Notes: a model not told the origin generated them from the sequence alone. Positions 1 to 15,763 are shown, counted from the first letter of the stretch. The stretch is DNA of 64,000 nucleotides from Struthio camelus (GCF_040807025.1 NC_090982.1:31335912-31399911); one strand, 5' to 3'. Made by a program: numbers and translations.

Positions 1-3000
1 TATGCCAAGAGATACCAAAAACCCACAATTCACCAAAAATAAGACCCTTCTCAATTCATGTTTAAGTGCATTTAAGAAAGTCTTACGATGCACTGACCTT
101 TTCCTAACTTCCTGTAGAGGAATTCACATCTAGTGCTTTACACGGCTTTGTAATGCTGGACCCTGAGTCAGTGAATCACTATGTTATTTTTGTCACATCC
201 AGTTTCATCACATGCAGGAAAAGTGATCAAGGCTGAACTGGATGACCCTGCTAAAACGTTGTTTTTAACAACAAGGAAACAATCTGCTGTCAAAGATGGT
301 CAGTTTTTTTTTAACTCTCAAGTACAAACCTTGAGCTACATCAGGCTGACTATTGTGGCACCACTGCTGTAGTCAAATGCCCCGATGATCTTACTCCTGC
401 AGCATCATCTACTAACAAATTAACAAAACATCCTCACAGCCAGTTCAGGTTGGGATGTGTGCTGAGCTGCTATTAAACAGCTGTGGTGGCAGGGACAGGT
501 GGAGACTCCCGGCTCCCAGGAGGAATCACAGTTCCCTTGTCACTCTTCATAGTCAGGTCTTTCAAACCACCTCCAGCCCAGCATGGGTAGGAGTGACACA
601 GGTGTCTGTGGAAATCCAGACCCTGCTGTCCATTCAAGTCAGCATGGCAGAATGCACTTTAGTTACGTATCACCTAATGGACAAACTGAGCCATTTTTCA
701 CCTCATTTCCCCCCATGTGCTGTGGCCCCACTCTTTGTTCACAGCAACAAGTCAATCCCCACGCTCCCACCACCGGTTTCCTGCTGCTGATGCTCCATTT
801 CGTACAAAGGTGGATTTACTGAGCACATTCGTAGTCCCTGAGAGGAGTTAGTAAACATGAATCTTTCTTTTCTCAGTACCATTTCCTAAACGAATGCCAC
901 ATGTGCCAAACAGTTCTCTATATCCCAGGTAGACAAAGCCCAGTGTTAAGGGTTAATGTCAGCTACTTCTTCTGTGTCTCCCTTTGAAGGCAATCGGATA
1001 GATTAGATATAGTAGGCCTAGAATAGGCAGCCCTAACTCAACAGGCGACTTGTTAGTCTTTTGAAAGCTAACTAGTGAGAGCTATGCTGAGTACAGATCT
1101 CTGGGAAAGAATGTATAATTCTGAAAACATTTTTTTTTTTTTTAATTGGGAGGCAGAGGATGTTCTGCAGCTTATATTCAGGGAGAGTACATTATTGATG
1201 TGATTCTTTCAGTATCAATGGAATTACAAAAGCAATTATGGTAGCCCTACATGAGGTCTTCATAAGACACTGTTCTAGTTGTTGAATAGGAGAGTTTGCT
1301 TCAGTCTGTGTAGGAGGAGGAGGATGAATGACATTAACGAATCAGCCTCTTAATTTCTGACAGATAGATAATTTTTATCACTCTGCATTGTGGAGCAATT
1401 AACTTGCTTCATTTAAACACTTATGGTCTAAGGTATTTATGTAACTATTATAAAGCACTTGACAGCTGGAATTACATTTTACACAAAGTTATGCCACTCC
1501 TAAATAGTACCAATCTGCTTGTAGACTAGGAGAGACTTAGAAAACTGGAAAATTTATATCTACAAAAGCTGATTTAAATTCTTGGTTGCCAAAAGCTCCT
1601 CACAAATCCATGTTTCCACTTTTGCTTACAACTAGGACACTTTTCAGAAACTTTTTTTTTATTTTCAGTGTTTATTTGTGAAGTTTTGATGAATACAGGT
1701 AATTTTTTTTCTGTTTATCCTCTGAGCTGTCCATAGTTTGCTGTAGATGATTACATTGTTAAGATTCTTTACTTATGGAAATGGTATAGGATTTAAAGAG
1801 TTGGGTTATCCAATAAATGTTATTTCTTTCAATGCTGAAAATGTGAAAGCATCCCTTCAGTCACAATCTCTTATTTGGAATTTCCTTCTCCTTTGAGAGT
1901 TTAATATGTAGGATAGAAACCAAGCACTAGGGTTATTTCCGTGGCCTGCAATAAAAAGATGCTGTGAGTTTAATCTATTCAGAACTACTTTAACACTTGC
2001 CATTAGAATTTTTGGCAAATATTTTCTGGACTCAGTCGGAACATTCATGTTTTAGTTTGAACTGCAAAGATACAGGCATGCTTGTAAAAATACCATTGAG
2101 GCACACAATTTAGCGACTGCAAAGCCGGTTGGATACCTTAAAAACTAAAGGAATTCAAAATGGATTAGGCTGTATTAGGGCCTTTAGAATACTCATCAAG
2201 GAAGGAATTTTCCACAGGAGATCCTGCCACCATCACAAACATCAGAGTATTAAGCAACAGCCATGCCACAAGACATCGTCAGGATCTGGCCCGCTCTGTG
2301 GGATAACCTGCTATCAAAGCAAAAAAGAAAGTTCTCCTATAAAGCAGAGCAATCTTCTTATCTGCTTCTTTCTCCTCACAACTCGTTTTATACTGCAGTT
2401 AACACCAAATTCTAAGGGCTTATAAAGGGTTTAGAATTTCCTCTCCCTTTCTGTCTTGGCCTTTAGCTTCATATTCTTTGCTTCTTGGAAGTCTGGTAAA
2501 CAATTTCATTCCATGTGCGCTGTTGAACACTTTGGATTTCCACATACAGAAGAGCTGCAAGATGCTGCAAGTCACTGGATTTGGAAAAGTATCTTGTATG
2601 TAGTGCATCTAGGTTGTTCCTCTGTAAGCTTTGAGAGATGATGCCAGGAAAATGGGTTAGGTTGTTATCACATCATTTAAAAGGCATTTAAAAGGCCATT
2701 TTATTTAAAAAGTCAAAAGAAATCCTGCCTAAACTACTACTTGACTATGCACTTTTGCAGTGTTTTATTACACCAGAATGTTTTGCAGAGGTATATGTCA
2801 TAAGACTTGACGAAAAACTGCCAAGTAAGAACTATAATGACTCTAGCCTAAACTGCTCTTATACTTTTACATGTATATGTACTATTATACAATGTAAATA
2901 TGGCTAATCAGTAGTAACTTGTTTTATTTGTTTATTGTATGTTTTAAATTTATTTTTAGGATGCTGACAAGCATGAAGAAAAGCAACACTAGGCATCGTT

Positions 3001-6000
3001 CCTACTGTCTGCTGCTGCTGTAAATTGTGGTGTTTACCCTAAACTGACCAAATGATCAGACAGAATCAAGGGAATTTTTGCCTGAAAAAATTTTATATTA
3101 TTGACGGCCTTAGTGGATCCTCCCGTAATACCTGAATGTCTTAACTCAGCAGATCAGTAAGTGTAAACCAATTTTACGGAGTCCTTCCATTTCCTTCAAA
3201 ATGACTGCACACTGATTTGCATCTGGTTAGAGACAGCTGCGGCTGGGCAGGCGGTTCATAGGTGTTTTAGGGTGATCAGTGCAAGTACAGTCATCAATGG
3301 GTTTTCATAATGCCGTGACTGCCTTTTGGCCTAAATCTTATTAACCTGTCTACTGAAATTAATGAAATCATTGTAAAAAGTGAGGTAAATGAGAGCTGGA
3401 TCAGGCTGTAGAAGGAGCTGCCTGTACAAAGAGCAGAGAATTCAAGTCTACAAAGCAAAATGTTTTTCTTTTGAGCAAACCCTAATGTTTCAGGAAAATA
3501 AAGTGTGTTCCACATTAAAAGGTGAGGAAACTGAGCATCTGTAAGGAGAAGCATATTGAAAGCTGTAATAATATCTACTCCTTTCTATTAAACAGAAACA
3601 TTTAAAACAAGCACATTCCCAGCTATTAGTTTATAACTTCACAGTAGGTAAAAGATGACATAATCCCCTCTGCAGTAAAGCAATTGGAAAGTGGAAAGTT
3701 AAAAAGAGGCATACAAGAAAAATGGACTGTGAGGATTTACAGTATAAACACAACTCTCATGCCAGCTAGAACTACAAAGCAATGGCAACTGCTTTCTGGG
3801 ATGACTTTACTGCTTTACTGGTTTACATCCAATTAACTCCCTGTAGCTGTTAACTGAGGGAACCTGTACTGCAAGTGCACTCTTTTTGTGAGGTGCATAA
3901 AGCTGTGTATGAACCTCCACAACAGCACTTGCTCTTTTCTGCCCAGTATCATATTAAACAATATTTTGCCCTTCTTTTATTTTTCACTCTCACACTGGTA
4001 TTTTGGTAGAGGAAAAGAGACTATTTTCCTTTATGCTGTCACCTAGCTCGAGCCCGGGGTCTCTGAAGTAACCAAATTGACTGATGTAGAATTATGATGG
4101 CAGCAAACGTGGTCCCCTGTTATTTATACTTTGGATGCTGTTGTCTACTGCCCAAATTCTGGTACCTTACTTGAGCTGGAAAAAACATTCATCTATTAAC
4201 AGGATGTGTTAACAGGAAAACAATTCATACTGTCTGGTACTACAGAGTAGATGATATACTACTCAGTATGCTATGATATTTATACTGATAAGATTTTTGA
4301 AAATAACTTTCATGGGAATACATTTCTTTAGTGTGAGTAGACATATTAGGAACTGGCATGATTTTCAAAAACTCTAAATAATCCATAATCCATAATCCCT
4401 GAGGGCCATAATGCCTGAGGTCATCTGGAGTATCTGAATAGTCAGCAGCTTTGAAATTTAGGCTATGTAGATGGATACCTAAGTATGGATTCGGAAGCAT
4501 CTCCTTGTACACCTCTTTCTGAAAATCTTGAGTCTTTTATATTTGAATTTTGCTACATCAACTTTTATTTAATCCTGCAATATTTTTCTGAAATTTGCTT
4601 CTGTGGTCAAAACTTGTCTTTGCACCCTGTGTTGTCCTTTTATCTAGTGTGACAATTAAGCAAGAGGAACTAGCAAGAATGCTTTGTAGTAATAAATTGA
4701 CATAAATTGCTCTAAACTATATATGTTGCTGTAAGCCATTTTTCTTTGTCCTTCAGCACTGAAGGTATGCAGTTTCATTCAACATTTGGTTTTCACAGGC
4801 TCCCTAAATCCAACACAGATGCAGCTCTAGGAAAAATAAAATTTCTTATTCTTCACAGACAGGTCTTAGATATTTTAGAAATAACATGATCTTACATGTA
4901 CAAATATATTTGGCAGCTGAATACAAACAAAGAAGTACTATGCTTCCATTCCTCCAAAATTTGGAAAATTTGCTAGGGATGTGAAATCACAGAAGTATCT
5001 TATTTCACTTGTAGTCCTCTTGAATTCAGCGATACGATACCTGCTAAAAGGCTTTCTATTCAATATAACTAAGAACAATGCAATTCAGCACAAAATATTT
5101 AGGTACATAAGAATGTATGCAATATGTTGAATGGCTGAGCTTACCGTTAAAGCAAATGGCGTTGCTCTGGGAGAGCATTTCTCCTCATAGTTGTTGCACA
5201 ATCAGATAAGCTTGGGACTTGTTTTAAGTATGTTTGTTTTGAAACTCAGTCACTTGCTATGCTGCTCAGAAACTACATTTTGATGATGTCCAAATTAAGA
5301 ACTAATGCTCCTCTTCCTATTCTTTTCTTCTACCTCTTCCCCTGATAAAGGATGACAATGAAACATCACGGTGGATAGCAGGGTCAGTACTCTTAAAGCT
5401 CAGAGAAAAGGTGCCTGAAGTGCTGAATGTTTTGAGCTGATCCAGAAAGCCCCAGGCGAATAGCAAATTGTATAAGGTGAGTTATCCATTGGTAGAGGTT
5501 CAGGGAGGATGTGTTGTGACTGTTTTTATAGCTCTTGGCCTTATGGGTTTGACTCCATTATCAAGTTGGATTGCACCAACTGGCTGTAATGCAGAGCAGC
5601 TTTCGACACAGGAGTCTTCACCTGTTTCTACCTTCGTTATGCGTGTGTGTCAGAGGGAAGAGAAAAATTATGGGATGCTCCATCTGAAGGCCGAACATAA
5701 CCTGGCCTACTATGTTTTTTCTAGACAAAATACAACCTGTTATGGAGATTCAGGCTTGTACCCAAACTCACTTGACAGTGGACCAATGTCTTAGTATGAG
5801 TTTCTGCTTTACATTAAGTCAGAGAGAAGGTGTTTAACTAGAGACTTATTGACTGTCTTTGCTTTTCCCTTAGTGTCTGAGGAAGCAGAGCTCATAATTT
5901 ATACTGAGAGAGACAAAGTACTTTTCTCTTCACCATCTGAAAGTAACATCTGAAAAGAGCTTGAAGAGTTTCTATAAGCCCCTTGTTAAGATCTGAATGA

Positions 6001-9000
6001 AGGATGTGGGTGAAGAGGGAAGAACTGATTTAAGTGTCTTCCTTGCTACCAGTTCTGGTAAATTTTCTTCACAAGCGGTGTCTTTAGTTGCTGAGCTTCA
6101 CACATACACTTTATGCAGTCACATTCACTGTTATTTGGAGGTATTGGCTTGAACCATATTAGCATAAATTTCATAAAAGTTATTTGTTTGCTCCAAATGT
6201 AAATTTAAACTCTCTTGCCTCACTACTTATATGCTCAGTATGCCTTTAGAGTATGCACATTTCCTTAGAATAACTTTGTTTAACACTGGAGTTGCTCTTT
6301 TTGTTGAGAGGGCTGTATGTATACTCCCCTATCTCTTCTGCCTCTTTTGGGCTTGCATATGCATCTCTGAGACACAGGGTTTATCTCAGCCTAAGGGAAA
6401 ACATTTTCCTTCGAACTTCTTCTGCAAATCTTGACAGCAAATCACGGACACTCCTGGAAAACAGGGAGCACCTGAAGGGTAAGAATTCTCAGAGTTCAGT
6501 AGGAAAACTTTCCTCTCTATCTACCACCCACACTTGCACTGCTCCCAAGGTCTTGTGGGGATTAAACAGTCAGAGGTTATTCAGAATCTCTTCCAATGAT
6601 ATGAAACCGCTGGGGAAGTTTCATCCTGTTCTGAGGGAAAAGGGAGTGATAATCTCTGAAGTCAGTCATCGCTTCAGGAGACACTTTAGAGATTCACAGC
6701 TGTAGCACTTCTTATGAAAACCCTGGAATGCAGATGTAATAGCCAACGGATTAGTGAACCCCTGAGCATCTGGTAATCTAATGCGAGAGTTAGGCCTTTT
6801 GGATTGCTGGGAGCACAACTGTGCAATAAGAAATTGCTCTGAATTTCCTTCCTGCTCAAAATATGCTTTATCCAAAGTCTACTGAAGTTAAAAAAAAAAG
6901 ATGCTTAGAAAAAGATGCCTAGTTTTCAGCAGTGAACTTTGGGTGGGTCCCAGCACCATAAACTTTGCTAACGTGAGATCTTTCTCCTTTCAATCTATTT
7001 AATATAAGTTCACTTTTATGTTGATGCTCTTTTACTGTCCATCCCTGTGGAAACTGATTTTTGTGAACCTTGTTTTGGTAATTTCAATTATTAATGTGTT
7101 GAGAAGAACATTTTCCTTCTATAATAAAATACTGGCTTTGCCTAGGCACTGCTGAGAGCACCGTATGCTGGAAACTCTACTGTTTGCTCCCTCTCTTTAC
7201 CACGTGCTCTTCTGATCAGTAAAGGCTCTTGTGTCATCTTAGCAGAGGAGATCACAAATCAATAGCTTATCTGAACCTTGCAGAATAATGTCAGCGTTTC
7301 ATTTTACTGGGTGTCTAAAGAAGGGAAAGGATTGCAAAACCTTAGAGAACGTGAAGGGAGCATCACAAATTAGCCCAAAGACGTCAAAAATAAATTTCTG
7401 AAGCTTTTTAAAACCTTATTCAATGCATAAACTACTCCCTTCTGAAGAAGAGGTGTACTGCTACTTTCTAGACTTCCTGTAAATGTGTGCCCTAAGATAC
7501 AGAGACATTATTGATTCTCTTAGGTGGAACAATGAGAAAAGAAACTTGAGTAAAGCCCTGGCTGCTTTATTCTAGTCACAAGATCACTCTTCCCTGTTCC
7601 AACACTATTTATTTCCTTCTGCTCCTAATCCTTTGTGGCCTGTTGTAAGAAATTCATATTATTCCAAACAAATGAGATGACAGGGGGATTCAGCTGAAGT
7701 AAAATGAAAGCATAGCAACTAAAGTATAATATGAATATATAAAACATATATTTTCATGCAATTTTGTATGCATATGAATAACTAAACATAAACTTATACC
7801 CCATATAAATACTACATAGGTTTGTAATTCACAGAACTCTTACATGTTGAGACCTTTGAGGATGGAAAAGCTATTATTAGGAGTTCTTAAGAGTGATTTC
7901 TCAGTGAAAAGTGGTTTGGGCCCACTCTGAGGGAAGATCAAACTTCTCTGTTTTAAATTAAATCAGACATACTAATGGAGAACTCCTTACATTCACTTAT
8001 ATAATGCAGCCTTTCCATCGGTTCCATTATGATGTGTTACATATTTTTGTACTGTGATGAATGTGAGGTTGCTAAAAAGAATGGAGATATCTAAACATCT
8101 GTTATACATTTGCATTTCAGGTGTGAGGATGAAAATAATGCTTCATTTTTCATATTACACCCTATGGTCCTGGGCACTCTGTTCTCATTATGTCATACTC
8201 TACTATATCTTTAAACTGTAACCCTACTGTTTCTTCACAGTCAAGGCTGATTCTAATCTCATGCTGCTCTAAATTAGGTGTTAGTCCATTAAAATCAAGG
8301 ATCTAGATCCTGATCTCATTCTGTGTAATCTGAAGGAAGTCTTTACAGTTCAGCAAAAGTAATTTTAATTTTAATAAGGTGACTGCGACCAGACCAAGGT
8401 CAAACTGCACTGTGCATATAAAAAGCTGATATAAATGACACCAGAATAAAACTTATCTGTGCTATTTGTTATGTTTTTGGATAATAGATCATAAATTCGT
8501 GCTTGCTTTTAAGTGTGATTGGTAATATTCTAATCACAGTCAGTTATCTTGAGTAATTAGCTGAATGCTGAAATAATAATCATTGCTTGAAGTGCTCTCC
8601 GGCTGATGCTTGCATTTAATTCCTTTTTTTCTTAGTTCACTGATTCCTGACACTTCCTGTTTCCAAGGAGAAATCCTGAAGTGTACTAGAGTAGACATCA
8701 GTAATATTATTGAGGGGCTCCGAAGAAAATCTGTTTCCACAGAAAGATAAATCAGAACTTATTAGGCCATCAGTGAAAAAAATCTCTCCACTCTTAATTC
8801 AATTTTTGTTCTAGTAGCTATAAAAGCAATGAGCAGAGTGTGGAAACTTGTTTGCTTTTAATTGGCATGTCCATCCTAATACCTTAATAATCATATTTCA
8901 ACCTGTATGAGAAAATCCCTCTGTGCACTTTTAAGCCAAAGTTGCTTCCCTGATGTTTTCAGAATTATGGAAGATCAAAGGCACACTTATCACGGAGAAG

Positions 9001-10431
9001 ACATTGTGTTTACTGTAAGATCTTTACTGTAGCTGTCTTTATGGAGCCTCTGTGAAAATAGAACTGTGTCTTTGCTTTGTGTGTGACTGCATCCATTTTA
9101 TCTACCTCGAGCTTGGCTGGATAGAGGGTGGCCAGGAGCAGCTGTGGGTATGTTGCGTTTTGGCAGCCCTTCTTGGGAAGGGTTGCCATTTCCAGAAGTA
9201 TTTGCTTCACTGAGAGCCTCGGACAGAAGAGAATCTGTCATTCAGTGCACAGAATATGTCACCTGCTCTCACTCATCTGGGGTTTATGCCTTAATTATGA
9301 TGGTTTAATGAAGTTATTCCTGGTATAGCATTGGTCCAGAAACATAACTGGGCAATACAGGTCAAGGAGAGTGACCTCACTAATCTACATTTAGTGAAAA
9401 TCGCATACTATTAAAAGACTCCTTTACTAAGTATACGTCCATGAGTATTTCAGGTTGCATCCTGTGTTCTTTAATGATACGTTTAATCAATGCGCTTACA
9501 TACTATGATTGAAAGCCATATTTTATTTTTATTTTATCAAAATTTGTCTTTGAATAGCAAGCTTCCAGATTTCCTGTCTCTATTTGTCATCTTTAAACAG
9601 ACAGTGATACATTGATCACTGGGATTAGGTAGGAGTAAGTCTCCTCTGTTGTGATTTGTTTGTGCTCATGTGTATTTTCAGTTACTCAGAGGAAGTGCAA
9701 ATGTTAAATCTTTATGGTTATGGTAACTGCATAGTGAATTATAGATGACTGGGCATGTAATACACAGTATCCCATCAGCGTTGATGGTGATCAGGAGCTG
9801 AGGTAGCGACCATCAGAATACTACGATCTCCGCAGATCCTACACATGATCTGCACTCAAAGTTTATTAAATTAAAACAATCAGTGTGCAAAAAAGCAGAC
9901 TCTGTACTGAGTTATTATTACTAATACATATTTAAAAGGAAAGACTAATCTAAAATAGCGATGCTAATTGTAGTTGAAGAAAATGCCACAGTGACAAGGT
10001 TACTGAAAAGCTCTTATATACATTTCTAAGCTAGAAGTCGGCATAAAATAAAAGTAGCAAATTAATTTATGCAAAAATACATCTTTTTGTAAACTACGAT
10101 GCAACATTTGTTTTATTTAAATATATCTAGCTTACATGTGATTAGGTCCTTTATCCCTTCATTACTAAAGCAAATGAATTATTCTCCTTCGCTGGAGAAA
10201 TATTCAAGACAATTAAAATGAATATGTTTTTCATTATCTTATCACTTTGCTACTGCTAACACTGTTAAGGAAATGTATCAAGCTGATAAATGGATAACAT
10301 CCTCTTTCTTTAGATAAGGCAGTGCTTTCCATTTTCAGCCATCTTCGCCTTACAGGCATTGCAAGGCTGGAGTGAGATTTTTATCTTCTGCACTTAACTA
10401 TACGAACTAATGCATATGACTTCCCTGAAAG

Positions 10432-10458
10432 CTTCTTCTTCTTCTTCTTTTTTTTTTC
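10432..10458. repeat. CTT microsatellite running into poly-T
   Basis: A short run of about five CTT triplets is followed directly by a T homopolymer, a typical simple repeat of the AT-rich flank. Confidence 0.8.
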
Positions 10459-11519
10459 CTGAAGCCCCAATATAGATGTTTAAAATATATATAGTTATGC
10501 CAAGTGATTGCAAATTATGTGAGCTAACTCATGTAGAAGAGAATGGATTTTGTGAGAACCAAGTAGGTGGCAGGAACAAATATCTCTGTTTACGCATTTG
10601 TACAGCTTCCTGAATCTCTTGATTTTTCACAAATGATTGACTACCTATGTCATGACTAATGGAAACAGTAATGAATAATGTGCATTTACTTAGACATGTT
10701 CATACTGAAAGGTCTCAAAGACAAAAAGGAAGCAAAGACAGCAGGATAAAGTAACAGCTGTTATCTGATAGAAACTATTCGTATTTCTTCAAGTTATAGG
10801 AATCTTAAATGTTAACTACAGCAACAGGTTATAAAAGAAGGCAGAAATTATGTTTCAATTTGACCCTATATTAGTAAATTTTATTATTTCTGAATCACGG
10901 AGTTGATATAAAATCCAAAATATCACTTTAAAACTTTTTTTCAGTTGCGTATTAGTAGTTTCAAAAGACATGGTTAAGGCTGGCTTTTATGCCACTCGAA
11001 GCAAAAAAAGGCTAATGCTGTTCAAGGTGACAAAGAGAAGTGAAAAAATAGTTGCGTTTAGAAGATAATCAGACTGATAGGCTCTGTCAACCCTAATGCA
11101 GCAAAAGAATCATACAAAGGAAAATAATGTTTTAATTCAAATAAAAATCTGTATTCATGAAGCAAACCTGTGAAACAAACCTAAAAAAAATCCACATATC
11201 ACAGTGAAAATCACCTGTGTTTGAATTTCTTAAGACTATGTACAGTATCTTTCCTTCAGGGAGCTTCACTGTCTGCACGTCATAAAATCACTCAGTGAAA
11301 TAACTGAAGAACCCAGACTGTGTGAAGAGTTAGCTTTCTAAAAGCAGTATTTTGGTCAAATGTCAATGAGGTTGGCTAACAACAACAGGGTAAAGCAGAC
11401 ATGAAAATTACACAAGTACTCTGACATCATATCTTCATTATTATGAGATTTTGAAGCACATAGCCAGGAACTAGAAGCACATGAATCCACAACCTCCTCT
11501 AGTAAGGCCAGAAGTATTT

Positions 11520-11537
11520 TTGGTTTTTAAAAACCAA
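11520..11537. other. 18-bp perfect palindrome
   Basis: The sequence ttggtttttaaaaaccaa equals its own reverse complement. It sits in plain AT-rich DNA with no gene nearby. No function can be assigned, and a chance origin is plausible. Confidence 0.6.
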
Positions 11538-14500
11538 TTCACTGTTAAATAATATAGTATATTTTTCATGTCTAAGTACTGGCTTTAGTATTCTCTTACT
11601 TCAGCCATCATGCCTTTGTTGGATTTAACATTAATGATTTACACTGGAAAAGATAGAGCATTATTTTTCTAAGCATACATTATTTTTTAATGAACAAAGG
11701 ATTGGCAGTCATAGGGAAGCTATCTGCTGCTCAAGATAGTGGCAGAACAAGAGCTTTCACACTTTATCCTCCCTCTGTTCCCAGCCAGGAAAGTTTGAAT
11801 AAAAATATATTGAAATATATATTTTAACAAATGGAATCTATTTTGCTTTCCCAGCTCTCTTTGTATTCCAAAGGAGTTGAACTTTTTCATTCAGTCTTCG
11901 TCTACAGAAAGAAAATATTTCTGGAAAATTTCAGCCAGAAAAGTTTATGTATGAATAATAGCAAACATCCTGTAAGTCGGTTTTCCTATGGATTTGTGTC
12001 CTAGGCTTCATAGACTGTGTAAAGTATCTTTTGAAGAAGATATAGGCAGTAATTGATGTTTTTTGGTGGAGCAATAGAATTTGCAGTGTGTATTCTTGGG
12101 CATATAGTAACATTTGAGTTCACGCTAAAAACTTCCTCCTTTCAGATGATAAAAATCTTTCTGCTACAAAGAAGTGACTTGTTTTCCCAGAGTTTAAAAA
12201 GAACTGTGAGCCCTCCTGCAATTCAGCTGAAAATAGCCACTAGGTTCAGAAGCTACTGTTCACAGGAAAGAACTCAACAGATTGATCAGACAGATTGACA
12301 GCCAGATCAACAGAGCATGACTGTATAATCCTCATTTTCTTAGGAAACCAGACAAAAATCATTAAACAAGAATGAAAGCCAACATGCACTCTAAACTGTG
12401 GTGGGTGATATTACTTCTAGATAGGCTGGATTCTGATCTCTTTTACAGCGGATATGAGAGATCCATTAACTTCATGAAATTACTCATGTCTAAGTGGGAG
12501 CAAAATCCAGAGCTTAAGGTAGATGACGATAGTTATCCTTCACCGTGAAAAGGATACCTTGGGTGCAAATGTGGAAAAGGAATCCCTTTTCGGATTTTGT
12601 TAACTCATTGGAAATACAGATTTAGCCAATTCAGCGAGGTTGTCCGTGATGACTTATTGGAAACACAGAATGAGAACACAGAGTTTTGGTCATATAGCAA
12701 TGACAGTATCTGCACAAAGAGATACAAACTTTTGAAGGTGTCTGAACAGCTGTGAGACACTAGAACACAAAAATGGACAAAAACATTTTAATCATTGCTT
12801 TTGGGAAAAATAGTCTTATTATACTGGGACTGTCTATTCTTGTGGGATATTACCATTGAAAGTAATAAATGAAATTCTGCTCTCAGTTTTACTCCCACAA
12901 TGCAATTGAGCTGTAAGTATTGCAAAAGTAATATTTTGCTATTAGAACTGCACAAGAAATTTTTGGCAGAACCATTTACCAATGAATCTAAATGCTTTGG
13001 AAGCACAGCATTTTCTGCCTGTCATGCAGAAATTTCAGGGAAGATCTTTCAGAGAAACAGTGGAAAGTGTTTTGACATTGATGGAGGGTTTTTTTTTCAT
13101 GTTTTTTTTGAGCGGAGGGGCAAGAGGGGAAATTCTATCTTTTCGTGTATGCGTTGTTACAGTGCACTTAAGTCTCCCAGGCTCTTCACTTGTGAGGCTA
13201 TGGCTTCTAGGTCTCACTATTTTGGATATTTTTCTTAAACTAAAAGTGATTGTGTCACTGCTCGGCTTTCTTTTCTTGATTTGTCCAGCACATTAGCTGG
13301 ATAATTTTGTCTGCAAGTTTCCCATCTCAGAGGCAGAAGTCTTGTCATTCAGATGCCTTAGTGAGAGAAATAGAGCAGATGACTTTTGAGCCATCCTTAC
13401 ATGGGGCGCACTGCTTCCCTACCTCCCACTCTGAGGCTATTCTGGATTAACCATTCGACTTTTTTGGGAGATACAATGGAAAGAAAAAACAAACATATAG
13501 GCTTGCAAAAGGTTCTGATAACCATTTTCTCATTTTCCTGTGACTCAAGGAATAGTAACATTTAGAAAAGGATAGGTAAAATCATTATATTTTTGCTTCT
13601 GTCTCCTTAACACCTCTGATTGCTCTGTGTAAGAGTCCAGACTTGCCTCCCTTGAACATGATTTTTCCTGCAAATCGTGAAGTTGTTTTTTCCAGTAGTC
13701 ACTTTCCTTCTACCCTTTCAAATTGAAAAATGTGTTCTCGCTTTGTGGGCAAACACACGCCTGCCCTTTACCTAATCCTCCTTTTGTTCTTTGAGTTCCT
13801 TGCAAGACTATGAGTCCTTGTGTATTTTAGAAGGGACATGTGGCAACCTGGTTGTCATATTTGTGACCCTGTCTGTATGCTCACTGTCCTATTGAAAAGT
13901 TGGACAGGTCTCATTTCCCCTAAGATATGTCCCAGTGCTTCAGTACAAATTGGAGTACTTGAGGATAGCAGCCCTCCATTCCTCCTTGGAGATGCACAGC
14001 ACAGCTCTGACTGCATCTTAGCTCCACAAACTCAGACTCAGTCAGTGATGCAATTGTTTTTATCCTTGCTCAGAATTCATATGTAACATATAGACAGGTT
14101 TCCTAAATCATTCTCCTAAACTGAGAGAAGTTGACTTTTGAAAAGAAAAATGCAATTAATCTGTTTTAACATGGGCATCTAGAGTTAGATGACCAAATCT
14201 GAGCTAGTCACCCTAAGCTCTGTCTCTAGAAGCCATTGGAAATAAATTGTCATCTTCAGAAAGCAATTCATCCAGTCTTTCAGTGCACTTGTGAGACTGG
14301 TTAGATGAGTTTCCCCCAGGAGTGCCTGTTTTTCTCTACTTAACTGTCAAGGAAGCCCGGCTGGCAACACTGCTTTTGACGACAAACTTTTAAATGCCTA
14401 AATTTAAGCAAGATGAATCCCACCTAATGTGTTTAGATTTCAAAAGAAGGAAAGGATTCAAGATCTACAGTACTATTTTCTACATGTGCATTTCTCTGTG

Positions 14501-15763
14501 CAGTGAGTTTCCCATGTTTCTTTCCCAGCTGAAATGTCTTTCACATCCTCCAGATCTTCATGAAGTAGAATTGTCATGCTCTGCTCTTACACATGGAAAG
14601 CGTTGGATTGTTATGCTACAGGTAGTTACAGTGACTGTTTAACTTCTTCAGGTGCACAAAGATAAACCCAGAATTTAAGCCACATTATCAGGTTTTCACA
14701 TGAAGACCTACCTATAAGCAATGACTCTCCTGTTGAGACGGAGGAGTATCTCGCAGTGTCTCAGCTCCAATTATCTCTTTAATTCATCTCAGAGCACTTT
14801 GTGGAGGAGAAAAATAGTGTTAGGCACATTCATAGGTGGGAAGGCCATGGTACAAAGAAATATCCCTTTTAGGCTCCTTTTTAGCCTTCCTCTGTCTCTG
14901 CTTCCTCCTGTCCTTTCCCGCTGCTATCCTCCTTTGCAACTATTTCTTTGCCGTTGCCTTCCATACTGTGTGGACAAGTAACTGTCATGTTGAGGCTTCT
15001 GGTTTTGGCTGGGAACACTAACACAGGCAGATGATGCAATGAAAGCCATCCTTTATGTAGGACTGAAACCACCAGCACTAAATAGGCATCGTCGACTTCA
15101 TGCCACCAAGATATTCTTCTGTACAAGGAACACCGCCAGGTGGTAATCTTTGTACCTCTGTGTACTAATAGTAATGCTTCAATAGAAAGGAGACAGAGCT
15201 GAATGAGAGATCTAAGCACAGGTCTAGTATCTACTCTGAGAGTAAACCTTACATTTTCTTCTCAGAGATCCAGTTTGTCATCAGATGTTTTTTAGGTATC
15301 CCATTCATGGCTATATTATTATTTTTGGTAATCATCTCAAATATGTATTTGTTTGCATCATTTTTCTGTATCACGTGTTGTTTCAGCACTTTAAAATTTC
15401 TGGAGAAAAGAGAAATCAATATCATTCTAGAATTGCTAAATGGGTTTTGTTTTAACTAAAAGTTACTTTTGTTCAGATGGGAACAGGTTGTGGAAATAGA
15501 TAAAATAACACTGAGGATTTTAGGTTAAGCCTACTGCAAGTATTTTGGAATCTGTCTCTTTTTTTTTTTCCTATACAATGCGAATTAGACTGTCTGTGCA
15601 CATTGGAGGCTCGGGATTTTCAAGATTAAGTGCAGTACATCTCTATCCAGCCATTATATAAAAGCCTGCAGGTTTCCAAACTGAGGACGCAAGAGTCACA
15701 CCATGGGAGAAGAAAAAAATATCTGTCTTCAGAACTTGGTTGCAGATAGCAAACATTAATTCA

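Larger units (their letters stand above)
1..15763. other. AT-rich stretch without a recognised gene
   Basis: I see no open frame here that resembles a known protein, no tRNA or rRNA, and no convincing chain of exons with splice sites. The longest open frames are about 110 codons, of low complexity, and scattered over both strands, as expected by chance in AT-rich vertebrate DNA. Homopolymer T or A runs (for example near 1,130 and 6,888), a short CTT run near 10,432 and an 18-bp palindrome at 11,520 are the only obvious structures. The stretch could be intergenic or lie in a long intron. Diverged transposon relics that I cannot recognise by eye are likely present. Confidence 0.6.

Noticed and set aside
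5468-5794. A 108-codon open frame as a possible gene
   Set aside because: It shows no recognisable motif and no supporting splice, promoter or poly(A) context. Its length is within chance for 38 kb read in six frames. The same holds for similar frames at 6,292, 12,900, 21,195 and 33,494.
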